A stretch of 64,000 nt of DNA from Chitinophagaceae bacterium (GTDB lineage: Bacteria; Bacteroidota; Bacteroidia; Chitinophagales; Chitinophagaceae): NCBI GenBank assembly GCA_016786845.1, contig JAEUVB010000009.1:1-64000 (forward strand), read 5' to 3'. Positions 19,974 through 30,721 of this stretch are shown here, piece after piece. The notes under the pieces are model-generated. The model was not told the DNA's origin and did no database searches. It saw only the letters and a list, made by a program, of their open reading frames with translations. Made by a program: the position numbers and the translations under genes. Positions within the stretch are counted from its first letter, which is position 1. Every line of letters begins with the position of its first letter.

Positions 19974-20607
19974 TTTATGACCGTGTAAAGTTGGGTGTAC
20001 TCACTAGGTCACTTATTCCTCGCAAGGTAAAGCTCAAATCATATAACGGCGGGGTGTCTCGCTTTGGAGCACCCTGCGGTGCATGATACGTGATTGAACT
20101 TCTGTCTCCGTATTCTCTTGTATTTGAAAAATATCTTCGACGGAAATTTCATTTCAAAAATATAGTCTTACCCAAAAATTTCGGTACGTCGCAAAATGCG
20201 ACATAATAGGGCTGCGAAACGAAGGACGTTTCGCAGAACAGTGGAATGAATTTAGACCGTAGTCAAGACACCGCAGGGTCGCTCAGAGCAGCAGACCCCT
20301 CGGAGAAGTTCTTCGGTATTGGCGGCACCCCGGGAGGAAGGAATGCGACATCATAGGGCTGCGAAACGAAGGACGTTTCGCAGAACGGAATTTTCATTTC
20401 AAAAATCTAGTCTTACCCAGAAATTTCGGTACGTCGCAAAATGCGACATAATAGGGCTGCGAAACGAAGGACGTTTCGCAGAACGGATATTACCCAGAAA
20501 TTTCGGTACGTCGCAAAATGAGACATCATAGGGCTGCGAAACGAAGGACGTTTCGCAGAACGGAGGCACGCACCACGGGCAGGAACAAACTTTAAATTCA
20601 GATGGAA
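19974..20607. other. Gene-free repeat region between lipoprotein gene and gyrB
   Basis: Contains the REP-like element copies listed separately and, at 20246-20356, a 36-codon ORF starting MNLDRSQDTAGSLRAAD whose DNA matches the start of the preceding gene. No credible larger gene. No T-rich terminator for gyrB was found. Confidence 0.65.
20138..20563. repeat. REP-like element, four hairpin copies
   Basis: Each copy contains the perfect inverted repeat CTGCGAAACG-AAGGA-CGTTTCGCAG (20212-20236, 20359-20383, 20457-20481, 20534-20558). Three copies are preceded by ATTTCGGTACGTCGCAAAAT, which forms a second small hairpin with GCGACAT in two of them. The blocks at 20138-20243 and 20381-20485 share further upstream sequence (TTCATTTCAAAAAT, AGTCTTACCCA). 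The regular structure and multiple copies are those of a palindromic interspersed repeat. Confidence 0.9.
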
Positions 20608-22584
<1,977 letters not shown>

Positions 22585-22644
22585 TTATTGTGGTTTTGAA
22601 ACTAGCCTGAGCGGTCCAATCCGGACGGGTTTTTCAAAGGCACA

Positions 22645-22675
22645 CAAAGGTAATTTTTTAGGCCCGTAATTCCAA
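22645..22675 (-). promoter_or_regulatory. gyrB promoter, Bacteroidota type
   Basis: On the minus strand, TTG (complement of 22673-22675) is followed after exactly 20 bases by TACCTTTG (complement of 22645-22652), matching the Bacteroidota -33/-7 consensus TTG-N19-21-TAnnTTTG. This leaves a 5' leader of about 60-65 bases before the gyrB ATG. Confidence 0.75.
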
Positions 22676-22746
22676 GTCTTACGCATAGATTCGTTTAAAT
22701 AAGAATGCAGTAAAATCAAGGCTTTCAGAGAAATATCAGGTATGAG

Positions 22747-22755
22747 TTATCCACA
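22747..22755 (+). promoter_or_regulatory. Perfect DnaA-box sequence
   Basis: TTATCCACA, the consensus DnaA box, lies 172 bases upstream of the gyrB start. Only one copy is evident here, so it may regulate gyrB or be chance. It is not evidence of an origin by itself. Confidence 0.35.
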
Positions 22756-22869
22756 ATCTTGTTCAGGTTCACCCGGTAGAAAAACAGGGGTGTTTTGATG
22801 TCCGCCGGGGAATCCAATTTTGTCCTATTTTATAAAGCCAAAAGGGTAGGATGGGGGCAATTATTCCAT

Positions 22870-22877
22870 TAGTTTTG
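22870..22877 (+). promoter_or_regulatory. -7 promoter element of the PRPP synthetase gene
   Basis: TAGTTTTG fits TAnnTTTG and ends 4 bases before the ATG at 22882, which would give an essentially leaderless transcript. No well-placed -33 TTG is seen. Confidence 0.45.
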
Positions 22878-22881
22878 TTTT

Positions 22882-23814
22882 ATGAAAAGTGCTTCCCATT
22901 TACCTATCTTGTTTAGTACCCGTGACTACCGATATCTGCATACCGAATTGATGGTTCAGGGCGCTTTTGTTTCCGGTGAAATAGACATTAAGGTTTTTCC
23001 CGACGGCGAAACCTACCACCGTATTCTGACGGATGTAGCTGATCAGGATGTGATTCTTATCGGCGGCACCATAGATGATCGGAATACCCTGGAGCTATAT
23101 GATTTGGCCCAGGGCTTGGCACATGCCGGCAGCCGCTCACTTCGCATCGTGATACCTTATTTTGGATATTCGACCATGGAAAGGGCCGTACAAAGAGGGG
23201 AGATCGCCAAGGCTAAAAACAGGGCCCTACTGTTTTCTTCACTGCCGGTCTGCGCAGAAGCCAATCATGTCTACCTCATGGATCTGCATTCTGAAGGCAT
23301 ACCGTATTATTTCGAACGTGAAATTCGTTGCACCCATCTGTATTGCAAAGGCTTAATTATGGAATCGGCAACACAAGCTTTTGGTACCGATTTTGTGTTG
23401 GCTGCCACCGATGCGGGACGAGCCAAATGGGTTGAATCTTTGTCGAATGAAATGGGGGTAAAATCAGCCTTTGTGTATAAACATCGGATCAGTGGTTCCG
23501 AAACGTCTATTACCGGTGTGAATGCGGATGTAAAGGGACGTAATGTCATTATCTACGACGATATGGTGCGCACAGGAGGTTCGCTCATGCAAGCAGCGAA
23601 AGCCTATCGAGAGGCGGGAGCCAATCGTATTTACTGTATCACTACACATGGACTATTCAATCAGGATGCTTTATCGAAAATTGAAGCACAGGGTATTATC
23701 GAAAAAGTGATTTGTACCAATACCCATCCGTTGGCCTTACAGCAAACGAGTGGACTTCTGCAAGTCAAATCCGTGTCCTCGATTATCTTTGATGCACTTA
23801 AACCGGATCTATGA
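22882..23814 (+). CDS. Divergent ribose-phosphate pyrophosphokinase family protein
   Basis: 310 residues. Two phosphoribosyltransferase-type domains as in PRPP synthetase. Visible motifs: FPDGE in the N-terminal domain; YKHR (about 198) corresponding to the catalytic flexible-loop KRR; and IIYDDMVRTGGS (about 223-234), the PRPP-binding loop. The enzyme would make PRPP from ribose 5-phosphate and ATP. The segment YFGYSTMERAVQRGEIAKAKN departs from the usual YFGYARQDRK of class I enzymes, so this is a divergent branch and may not be the housekeeping prs; activity is inferred. Its TGA overlaps the ATG of the GNAT gene (ATGA), indicating translational coupling. Confidence 0.82.
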   Translation: MKSASHLPILFSTRDYRYLHTELMVQGAFVSGEIDIKVFPDGETYHRILTDVADQDVILIGGTIDDRNTLELYDLAQGLAHAGSRSLRIVIPYFGYSTMERAVQRGEIAKAKNRALLFSSLPVCAEANHVYLMDLHSEGIPYYFEREIRCTHLYCKGLIMESATQAFGTDFVLAATDAGRAKWVESLSNEMGVKSAFVYKHRISGSETSITGVNADVKGRNVIIYDDMVRTGGSLMQAAKAYREAGANRIYCITTHGLFNQDALSKIEAQGIIEKVICTNTHPLALQQTSGLLQVKSVSSIIFDALKPDL

Positions 23815-24251
23815 ATAAAGAATTGAGTGTGATAGATTATACTTCACCATTTTATGAGGATGTTTTGCACTTACGAAATGAAGTTTTGCGCAAACCCATC
23901 GGACTCAATTTATTTGAAGAAGACTTGAGAGAAGATCGGGATCAATATATCATTATTGCGACAGATGTAAAAACCCTAATGGGGTGTATTATGCTAAAAA
24001 TTGTGGATGAAAAGACGGTCAAGTTTCGTCAAATGGCCATTTATCCAAATTATCAGCAGCAGGGCATTGGTCGTGGTATTATGCATTATGCCGAGATATT
24101 TTGTCTGCTCAATGAATACCATAAAGTGGAATTACATGCGCGGATATCCGCGAAAGATTTCTATTCCCGATTAGGTTATCAAACAGTGGGAGAAGAGTTT
24201 GAGGAAGTTGGGATACCCCATATTAAAATGGTCAAGTCGCTATTGGCTTAA
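23811..24251 (+). CDS. GNAT family N-acetyltransferase
   Basis: 146 residues. Acetyl-CoA binding motif A is visible as FRQMAIYPNYQQQGIGRGIMHYAE (QxxGxG type, about 74-96, ending in the alpha-3 helix); the C-terminal FYSRLGYQTVGEEFEEVG with YxxxGF-like pattern is typical for this fold. The product transfers an acetyl group to an unidentified amine. It overlaps the PRPP synthetase gene by four bases (ATGA) and so is probably co-translated. A link to nucleotide metabolism is not shown by the sequence. Confidence 0.85.
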   Translation: MNKELSVIDYTSPFYEDVLHLRNEVLRKPIGLNLFEEDLREDRDQYIIIATDVKTLMGCIMLKIVDEKTVKFRQMAIYPNYQQQGIGRGIMHYAEIFCLLNEYHKVELHARISAKDFYSRLGYQTVGEEFEEVGIPHIKMVKSLLA

Positions 24252-24265
24252 TCTTTTCAACTCAT

Positions 24266-25465
24266 TCATTTCATGATTTCATGCCCCAGCTTATCGCGCT
24301 TCGTGCGCAAGTAATCTTCGTTGTGGGGATTGGATTTCATTTCGATCGCCACATTCTCTACAATCTCCAGACCATAACCCATTAAGCCTGCGCGTTTACG
24401 CGGGTTATTGGTGATGAGTTTAATCTTGCTTACATTTAATTGACGGAGAATTTGAGCGCCTATGCCATAATCCCGTTCATCCATTTCAAATCCTAGTTCC
24501 AGATTCGCCTCTACAGTATCACGACCTTCTTCCTGAAGTTTATAAGCTTTGAGTTTGTTCAATAATCCAATGCCGCGTCCTTCCTGATTCATATACAGAA
24601 CAAGTCCTTTTCCTTCAGCTTCCACCATTTGCATGGCATGTTGTAATTGTTCGCCACAATCGCAACGAAGTGAATGCAGGATATCACCGGTAAAACAAGA
24701 GCTATGCACTCTGAGCAACACCGGTTCATCAGTCACCCATTGGCCTTTCTTCAAGGCGTGGTGGAGTTCACCTGTTCGGCAATTTTTAAACGTAATCAAT
24801 TCAAATTCACCGTATTTCGTCGGCATATTCACACGAATTTGTTCTTCTACCAAATTCTCGGTGCGCAAACGGTATTTGATCAAATCCTCAATGGAAATGA
24901 TCTTCAAGTTATGTTCCTTGGCAATTTCTTTGAGTCGGGGTAAACGAGCCATTTCACCGTCTTCATCGATAATTTCTACGATGGCACCGGCAGATTCAAA
25001 TCCGGCCAAGCGGGCGAGATCTATTGCAGCTTCGGTGTGTCCGGCTCTGCGCAAGACGCCTTCCTTACGGGCGCGAAGCGGAAATATATGACCGGGTTTG
25101 GCCAAGTCGGTCGGTTTAGTATTCGGATCGATGAGGGCTTGTATGGTTTTGGAACGATCGTGCGATGAAATACCGGTGGTGCATCCATGCCCGATTAAAT
25201 CAACAGAAATGGTAAACGGCGTTTGATGAAGTTCGGTATTATCCTTTACCATGAGACGTAAGTCTAAATGATCGCATATTTCTTCAGACAAGGGGGCGCA
25301 AATGAGCCCGCGACCAAACTTGCTCATGAAATTGATCATTTCGGGAGTCACATTTCTTGCAGCGGTCAGGAAATCTCCTTCATTTTCACGGTCTTCATCA
25401 TCGACCACAATAACCAGTTTTCCTTGTTTAATATCCTCAATGGCGCTTTCTATGGTATTTAACAT
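24266..25465 (-). CDS. ribBA: Bifunctional DHBP synthase/GTP cyclohydrolase II
   Basis: 399 residues, the usual size of the RibBA fusion. N-terminal 3,4-dihydroxy-2-butanone-4-phosphate synthase with [10 protein letters not shown] (22-31) and [14 protein letters not shown]-terminal GTP cyclohydrolase II with the zinc motif [14 protein letters not shown] (three Cys, about 257-270), [10 protein letters not shown] and NNPRKRAGL. It supplies both precursors of riboflavin (from ribulose 5-phosphate and from GTP). Both active sites look intact. Its ATG follows a TACCTTTG element by four bases. No FMN riboswitch is visible upstream. Convergent with the GNAT gene. Confidence 0.95.
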   Translation of the reverse strand: MLNTIESAIEDIKQGKLVIVVDDEDRENEGDFLTAARNVTPEMINFMSKFGRGLICAPLSEEICDHLDLRLMVKDNTELHQTPFTISVDLIGHGCTTGISSHDRSKTIQALIDPNTKPTDLAKPGHIFPLRARKEGVLRRAGHTEAAIDLARLAGFESAGAIVEIIDEDGEMARLPRLKEIAKEHNLKIISIEDLIKYRLRTENLVEEQIRVNMPTKYGEFELITFKNCRTGELHHALKKGQWVTDEPVLLRVHSSCFTGDILHSLRCDCGEQLQHAMQMVEAEGKGLVLYMNQEGRGIGLLNKLKAYKLQEEGRDTVEANLELGFEMDERDYGIGAQILRQLNVSKIKLITNNPRKRAGLMGYGLEIVENVAIEMKSNPHNEDYLRTKRDKLGHEIMK

Positions 25466-25469
25466 GGCG

Positions 25470-25477
25470 CAAAGGTA
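25470..25477 (-). promoter_or_regulatory. -7 promoter element of ribBA, near-leaderless
   Basis: The complement reads TACCTTTG, a perfect TAnnTTTG, ending four bases before the ribBA ATG. A clear -33 TTG at 19-21 bases is missing. Confidence 0.45.
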
Positions 25478-25573
25478 ACCACAATTGAGGATAGAATAAT
25501 CGATGCAGGCTTCATTCTCTATAGAATCTGGTAATATAGAATTGTCGCATGTTCCGGTAAGGGTATGCTCCCT

Positions 25574-28033
25574 TTAATACCAGCTATTTTTCTGTTTGTT
25601 GAATTGTTCCAGTCCAATCTTAAACTGGTAGGGATTGTTGTACTTATTGGCCAAACTGCCCACGGCGTAAATCCCGATTTTGAAACGCTGGTTCAGCAGA
25701 GGGAAAGTTTTTTCGATGCCTACAAAGGCTTCCACATATTTTAAATTCCGCTCCCGAACATAGAGTATGCCCCCGCCGGCCACTTCCAATAATTGCAATT
25801 TTTTGAGCAGGGGTATTTTGTTGAGAATGGAGCCATTAAAACGATGCAGGTAATGACCTTCATAAAAACGTCGAAAGATGGGGAAGGTCGAATCCAGGGC
25901 TTGAAAACTCTGTAATGGGTTATTGAAAAAGATGGGATTACCGCGACTGATAAATTTGTAGTCGATATAGCGGAGGTCTCTTTGACTTAAAAATTCACCA
26001 CTGTAAATATGATATTGGGATATACCGGCAAGTCCGAGTTTCAATTTTTGACGAATTCCAAATTCCAGATAGTCGAAGTCAATTTTAGAATTGAATATAC
26101 CCGGTATGCCTTTTCGATATCGAACATAGGCTGTTGGATAGTTCGACCCAAGAATGATCTTTTGGCGAGGCTCGCGAATATAACTTTGAAAGGGGGTATA
26201 CTCGAGTGCAATCATTCCATAGAAGGCATTATACGGATCGAAACTCACCGGTTTGGTATTGTATACATAACCGGAATTGAACGTATCGGCAGCATAGTTA
26301 AAGGACAAATAATCAATGGAATTTCGGGCTGCAAATTCAAAAGAATTTCTCAAGACCAATCCGTTCAATAATTCCAAACCATGTTCGATTTGTAAATTAT
26401 CTTTTCGGTAAAAATTACTCCGTCGCAACAAATTAACCCATGCATCTCCGTAAAAGATCAAATCAAATTTTCGTCCGCCATTGATACTGATATAACCTTG
26501 ATTGAAAGGATTATAGATATGCACGATTCGAAAATCACCCATTAAATCCTTATTGCGTATGCCATAATTGATATCCGCCATTACCATGATGGATTTCTTG
26601 GACGGGAAAATACGGCTGTAGGAAGCGCCATAGCCTAATCTTGCTCCGCCGGGCAATAGGGGTCTGTATATATTTAATAAGGGATTGAAAAACCAATTTT
26701 GCTCTTTTTTTCGATTGTATTGATTCAGACCCCAAATGAAAACACGACTTAAGGTGATCCGGTTATTCCTGCGGTCTAATGAGTCTAAATAGCTTTCGGA
26801 GTGGGTAGCACGATAGAGGCTGTCACTTTTTTGTATGAACTTCAATTCCTTTTCACTTAAAGGTTCTTTGCGCACTTCATCCCAAAAATTACTGTCACGT
26901 TTATAGGCCTCCAGGGCAGTCGCACTCTTTTCTGAATTAAAATATTTACGGCTAAACTGGGTATCAATTTTATACTGATCATAAATTACGACTGTGCGCC
27001 CTGTGCTTTTATTTTTTCCTGCTTTGGAAAAATAAATAAATTCCTGTCGCACCGGCATCCATGCTTTTTCATTGACAAATTCGTTTTCCTGATTCACTTC
27101 AAAATAATCATATTCCGGCATATGAAATTTCGGGAAGGTATAGGATGATCGAATGATGCTCCAGGAAGTATCCACAATTTGTACTTCACCTTCGACTAAG
27201 GCATTTCCCAATTTTCCGGGTGAAAAATGGATGGTATAGATATTGTAATTCTCCTTCTTTTTAATCGAAATCGTTTTATACTTATAAGCTACCAAACCGC
27301 TGTAACTGATGGGGGAGAGCATGGGAATTTCTGACAGGGCCGGGATTCGAATGAGATTATTATACAAACTAAAATCGCCATCTGTGGTGGTCAGATAAAA
27401 AAGACTTTCCGAGTTGCCACGATTCTTAACCCCTAATCTTTTCTCTTTCAATTTATTGGGATAGGTGTAATCTACTTGCAACAATACCTCAGACATATTC
27501 ATGTTTAAAGCTGTCTTTTCCTCCAATACTTTCAGTGCAGAATCACTTAATTTAATACGCTTTTTTTTACTGAGGGTCGTTTCATTTTCCTGGGTGGCGC
27601 GGATATAGGCTTGAGCAGAAAACGAGGATCCGGCTTCCTGAATTTTATCTTTTTGACGGATCACATTTCGAATCAATTCTTCGGCTCTGTCCTTCCTGAA
27701 ATTGACAATGCGCACTTCATTCAAATCATTGCTACTTTCTTCCAGAATGATGTTGAGGGGCGGGCCATTTTTTTCATGAATAAATTTAATGCTTTGTCGT
27801 TGATAGCCAAGTAAGGAAAAAATCAGTTCATATTCTCCTTCTTCTAATTGAAATTGATACATACCCTGATCATCAGTTCGGGTACCTATCTTCAATCCTT
27901 TGATCTGTATGGTTACGTAAGACAGTGGTTCCAAACGCGAATTAGTCACTTTCCCTTTCAGAATAGACTGCTGAGCGCTCACCATATTGGGCAGTAAGCA
28001 CAAAGACCACAATATGAAGAGAATATATTTCAT
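25574..28033 (-). CDS. DUF5686/carboxypeptidase-regulatory-like outer-membrane protein
   Basis: 819 residues. A signal peptide (about 1-20, ending VSAQQ) is followed by a CarboxypepD_reg-like domain (about 23-105; LKGKVTNSRLEPLSYVTI, GTRTDDQGMYQF) and a long DUF5686 region rich in alternating hydrophobic/aromatic strands that fits an outer-membrane beta-barrel; the chain ends in FNKQKNSWY. Such proteins are common in Bacteroidota and of unknown function. It lies 37 bases downstream of the barrel receptor gene on the same strand, so the two are probably co-transcribed. Confidence 0.85.
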   Translation of the reverse strand: MKYILFILWSLCLLPNMVSAQQSILKGKVTNSRLEPLSYVTIQIKGLKIGTRTDDQGMYQFQLEEGEYELIFSLLGYQRQSIKFIHEKNGPPLNIILEESSNDLNEVRIVNFRKDRAEELIRNVIRQKDKIQEAGSSFSAQAYIRATQENETTLSKKKRIKLSDSALKVLEEKTALNMNMSEVLLQVDYTYPNKLKEKRLGVKNRGNSESLFYLTTTDGDFSLYNNLIRIPALSEIPMLSPISYSGLVAYKYKTISIKKKENYNIYTIHFSPGKLGNALVEGEVQIVDTSWSIIRSSYTFPKFHMPEYDYFEVNQENEFVNEKAWMPVRQEFIYFSKAGKNKSTGRTVVIYDQYKIDTQFSRKYFNSEKSATALEAYKRDSNFWDEVRKEPLSEKELKFIQKSDSLYRATHSESYLDSLDRRNNRITLSRVFIWGLNQYNRKKEQNWFFNPLLNIYRPLLPGGARLGYGASYSRIFPSKKSIMVMADINYGIRNKDLMGDFRIVHIYNPFNQGYISINGGRKFDLIFYGDAWVNLLRRSNFYRKDNLQIEHGLELLNGLVLRNSFEFAARNSIDYLSFNYAADTFNSGYVYNTKPVSFDPYNAFYGMIALEYTPFQSYIREPRQKIILGSNYPTAYVRYRKGIPGIFNSKIDFDYLEFGIRQKLKLGLAGISQYHIYSGEFLSQRDLRYIDYKFISRGNPIFFNNPLQSFQALDSTFPIFRRFYEGHYLHRFNGSILNKIPLLKKLQLLEVAGGGILYVRERNLKYVEAFVGIEKTFPLLNQRFKIGIYAVGSLANKYNNPYQFKIGLEQFNKQKNSWY

Positions 28034-28070
28034 GCTAATCAGACCATTTTATTGTCTTGATGAAGCTGGT

Positions 28071-30584
28071 TTAACGATTGCCGCCCTGGTTATTACCTTG
28101 ATTATTTCCACCGCCTTCATCGCCGCCTCCGTCTTCTTTCTTCAAGTTTTCATCTCTGTTTTTACCTTCCTTTTCTTTATCCTTTTTTGTTGCAGGTGGT
28201 TTTTTAACGGCTTCCGGATTCGCACGTTGTGATTTGCTCACAAAACGAATCTGCAGATTCAAGCCGATGCTGCGAGTTTGATTTTTGCGTAAGACTGTTT
28301 GGTTGTAGTAAGGATAAAGGTTGTAATTCGTTTCGGTTTGTATGGTATTGAAAAGATCATTGACATTTAGGGTTAATGTCATTAAATTTTTCAATAAAGT
28401 TTTTTTAATTGCGATGTCTACATTGCCATAGGGTTCTATTTCACCTTGTGCAATCACAGTACGGGCATTATAATTGGCTGTGACTTGTGCAGAAAATCCC
28501 TGGGGCAATTTGGTGTTTGTACTCAATTTAGCAAAACCACCGTAGCCACTTCGGGTCAGCGTTCCATCTACATTTGAACCGTTTATTTGGTTTCTGAATA
28601 CATTCACATTCAAAGTGGCATCCCACCAGGACAGGATATTCATTTTATTCGTCAATTCTAGTCCGTAGGTCTGTCCGTCTGCCAAATTTCTGTTTTGAGA
28701 AAAAGTCGTTCCGTTTGCATTAAATCGTCTGTAACGCTGAATCAGATTATTGGTATACTGGTAATAGACACTGGCGATGAAGGTATTGGTTTTATGATAT
28801 TGATAGCTGTAGGTCAGTTCCGTGGCATGAATGAATTCCGGATTCAAATTCGGGTTACCCATGCTGGTATCTTGCGGATTGGAGACATCGATGTAGGGAA
28901 TCAATTGGTAAAAATTTGGACGATTCACACGTTTCGAATAATTAAAATTTAGATCCTGATCTTTCCCTAATTTTTGCGTTACGAAGAGTGTAGGAAAGAC
29001 ATTCAGATACGAATTTGTAGCGCTGGCATTGTATTGATAAACCGTTCCCTGATATTGAAAATATTCAGCACGTAAACCCACTTGAACTCCTGTACTGCCA
29101 AACTGATTACCCAAGTTGGCATAGACACCATGAACTTGTTGGGTAAAAACAAAATGATTCTTTAAAAGCAATTCCGGTTGCTCCTGTTGATTGAGGAATT
29201 GAATAGTAGGTTGGTTTTCGGATTTGAAACGAATGATATAGCTTCTTTCTCCGACTTCCAATTTTGCCTTTTTCCCAAATGGTTTGATATAATCTAACTG
29301 AAAGTACCCGTTTGTATTACCGCCTAATATAGGATTGAATTGACGGAAACTGTTGACAAACACATCATTGGAATCGTATAGTAAGGTATTAAAATCACTG
29401 ACTCTTTTATATCTGGTTTTCCCAAAATTCAATTCCATATTCAGCTCTTCACCGGGCTTTTTAAAGGTCCTTTTGTATTGAAGATTGGTGGTTGAACTGA
29501 GTGGTTTACCGGTATAGATATTATTTCTGATTTGTCGGGAAATGAGATCGGTATAGTTGACTTCATTGTCAATGGTCGTTTTACTGTCTCCTTTCATATT
29601 GGCGTTGAAAATGTTTTCACTCAACACAAAACGATTATACTTATTGAGGTTGTATTCTGCACCAATATTGATAAACCCACTGAGTGGACGACGGTCATTG
29701 TGAGTAAATGAACTATAGGTATTTTGGTTGTCATAATTGTTGCGATTGGAAGTTGTCTCCTCCCAAGTCTTGGAGGTACGGGCATTGGCATTCATATAAA
29801 CATTCCATTTGCCGATATTTCCGTTTAGATTGAGTCCGCCATTCAGTCGATACGGCGCCGCAGCACCCAAAGTGAGCATTCCGTTATAACCCGGTTTACG
29901 GTCTTTCTTTAAAATGATATTTACAATACCACCCATACCCTGAGCCTCATATTTGGAAGAAGGATTTGTGATGACTTCGATGCTTTCAATGCTTGCAGCA
30001 GGGATGGTGGCCAATGCGGTCGGAATATCATTTCCAAACATGGCAGAAGGCTTGCCATCGACCAACAGATTGACATTGTCTTTTCCGCGAACGGACAGGT
30101 TCCCATCCAGATCAACATTCACGGAAGGCACATTGCGAAGAATATCGCCGGCCGTTCCACCAGCTGCAGTAATGTTCTTATCAACGTTAAACGTTTTTTT
30201 GTCGATGCCAATTTCGATGGAACTTTTCTCTCCGGTAATGGTCACATCTTTCAATGATTTACTGTTGGTACTTAATTCGATGTTTCCCAAATTCACTTCA
30301 GCCGTCTTGATTTCATAATTCTTATACACTTTGGATTCAAACCCTATAGAAGAAATGGTGATGGTATACTTTCCGAACGGAATATCTTTTAAATTGAAGA
30401 CTCCGGCGGCCTTACTTTTGGTACCTAAAATTTTTGGTGATGCGCCACCCGGATTCAAGGTAATGGTTGCATAATCTATGGTTTCACCGGTCGTTGCATC
30501 CTTGATGACACCATTTAATTGTGCAGATTGGGAAAATGATGTAAGACCTGTAAAAATGAGCAGGAGGGTAATCAAATATTTCAT
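28071..30584 (-). CDS. Outer-membrane beta-barrel receptor, TonB-dependent-receptor-like
   Basis: The start is set at the ATG at 30584: it begins a signal peptide (MKYLITLLLIFTGLTSFSQ) and a promoter-like TACCTTTG lies just upstream, inside the 32-residue extension of the longer frame. About 837 residues. CarboxypepD_reg-like domain (about 20-105; NGVIKDATTGETI, GVFNLKDIPFGKYT), plug domain (about 125-220; RNVPSVNVDLDGNLSVRG, NPSSKYEAQGMGGIVNI), then an outer-membrane barrel of the Bacteroidota 'OMP_b-brl' kind. No TonB box is obvious, and the substrate is unknown. After the last strand there is a 45-residue hydrophilic tail rich in Lys/Glu, then Gly/Asn (EDGGGDEGGGNNQG), which is unusual since barrels normally end near the last strand. 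Likely operon with the DUF5686 gene. Confidence 0.87.
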   Translation of the reverse strand: MKYLITLLLIFTGLTSFSQSAQLNGVIKDATTGETIDYATITLNPGGASPKILGTKSKAAGVFNLKDIPFGKYTITISSIGFESKVYKNYEIKTAEVNLGNIELSTNSKSLKDVTITGEKSSIEIGIDKKTFNVDKNITAAGGTAGDILRNVPSVNVDLDGNLSVRGKDNVNLLVDGKPSAMFGNDIPTALATIPAASIESIEVITNPSSKYEAQGMGGIVNIILKKDRKPGYNGMLTLGAAAPYRLNGGLNLNGNIGKWNVYMNANARTSKTWEETTSNRNNYDNQNTYSSFTHNDRRPLSGFINIGAEYNLNKYNRFVLSENIFNANMKGDSKTTIDNEVNYTDLISRQIRNNIYTGKPLSSTTNLQYKRTFKKPGEELNMELNFGKTRYKRVSDFNTLLYDSNDVFVNSFRQFNPILGGNTNGYFQLDYIKPFGKKAKLEVGERSYIIRFKSENQPTIQFLNQQEQPELLLKNHFVFTQQVHGVYANLGNQFGSTGVQVGLRAEYFQYQGTVYQYNASATNSYLNVFPTLFVTQKLGKDQDLNFNYSKRVNRPNFYQLIPYIDVSNPQDTSMGNPNLNPEFIHATELTYSYQYHKTNTFIASVYYQYTNNLIQRYRRFNANGTTFSQNRNLADGQTYGLELTNKMNILSWWDATLNVNVFRNQINGSNVDGTLTRSGYGGFAKLSTNTKLPQGFSAQVTANYNARTVIAQGEIEPYGNVDIAIKKTLLKNLMTLTLNVNDLFNTIQTETNYNLYPYYNQTVLRKNQTRSIGLNLQIRFVSKSQRANPEAVKKPPATKKDKEKEGKNRDENLKKEDGGGDEGGGNNQGNNQGGNR

Positions 30585-30592
30585 ACGAGGGC

Positions 30593-30600
30593 CAAAGGTA
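30593..30600 (-). promoter_or_regulatory. -7 promoter element of the barrel receptor gene
   Basis: The complement reads TACCTTTG and ends eight bases before the ATG at 30584. This supports that start over the upstream in-frame ATG at 30680. Confidence 0.5.
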
Positions 30601-30645
30601 GGAGTATTCGGTGATACAGCATGAGATAAGCAGGATGAGAGGCAT

Positions 30646-30674
30646 AAAAAAAGGGTTAAATGCATCACCTTTTT
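30646..30674 (-). terminator. Possible terminator after the CotH-kinase gene
   Basis: On the minus strand AAAAAGG ... CCTTTTT can pair around a ~13-base loop with an extended T run, about 50 bases past the stop codon of the upstream gene. The stem is weak. Confidence 0.35.
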
Positions 30675-30721
30675 ATCCATTGGGCCATCTTCACGTTCAA
30701 GTCTTCATTCTACCTGTTCAA

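Noticed and set aside
20246..20356. 36-codon ORF MNLDRSQDTAG... as an independent gene
   Set aside because: Not annotated as a gene: no promoter or RBS is evident and it ends within a repeat copy. Kept as a finding because of its homology to the start of the neighbouring gene.
20319..20531. 70-codon ORF across repeat copies
   Set aside because: Composed of REP-like hairpin units in an arbitrary frame; residues are mostly Arg/Lys from the palindromes.
24633..25091. 152-codon + strand ORF opposite ribBA
   Set aside because: The minus strand encodes a complete, motif-bearing RibBA; the + frame has no known features.
25466..25573. FMN riboswitch upstream of ribBA
   Set aside because: The 100-base spacer lacks the conserved RFN element sequence, and the promoter element lies directly before the ATG.
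30585..30680. Upstream in-frame start of the barrel receptor (ATG at 30680)
   Set aside because: The extension would precede the real signal peptide and contains the probable promoter element at 30593-30600.
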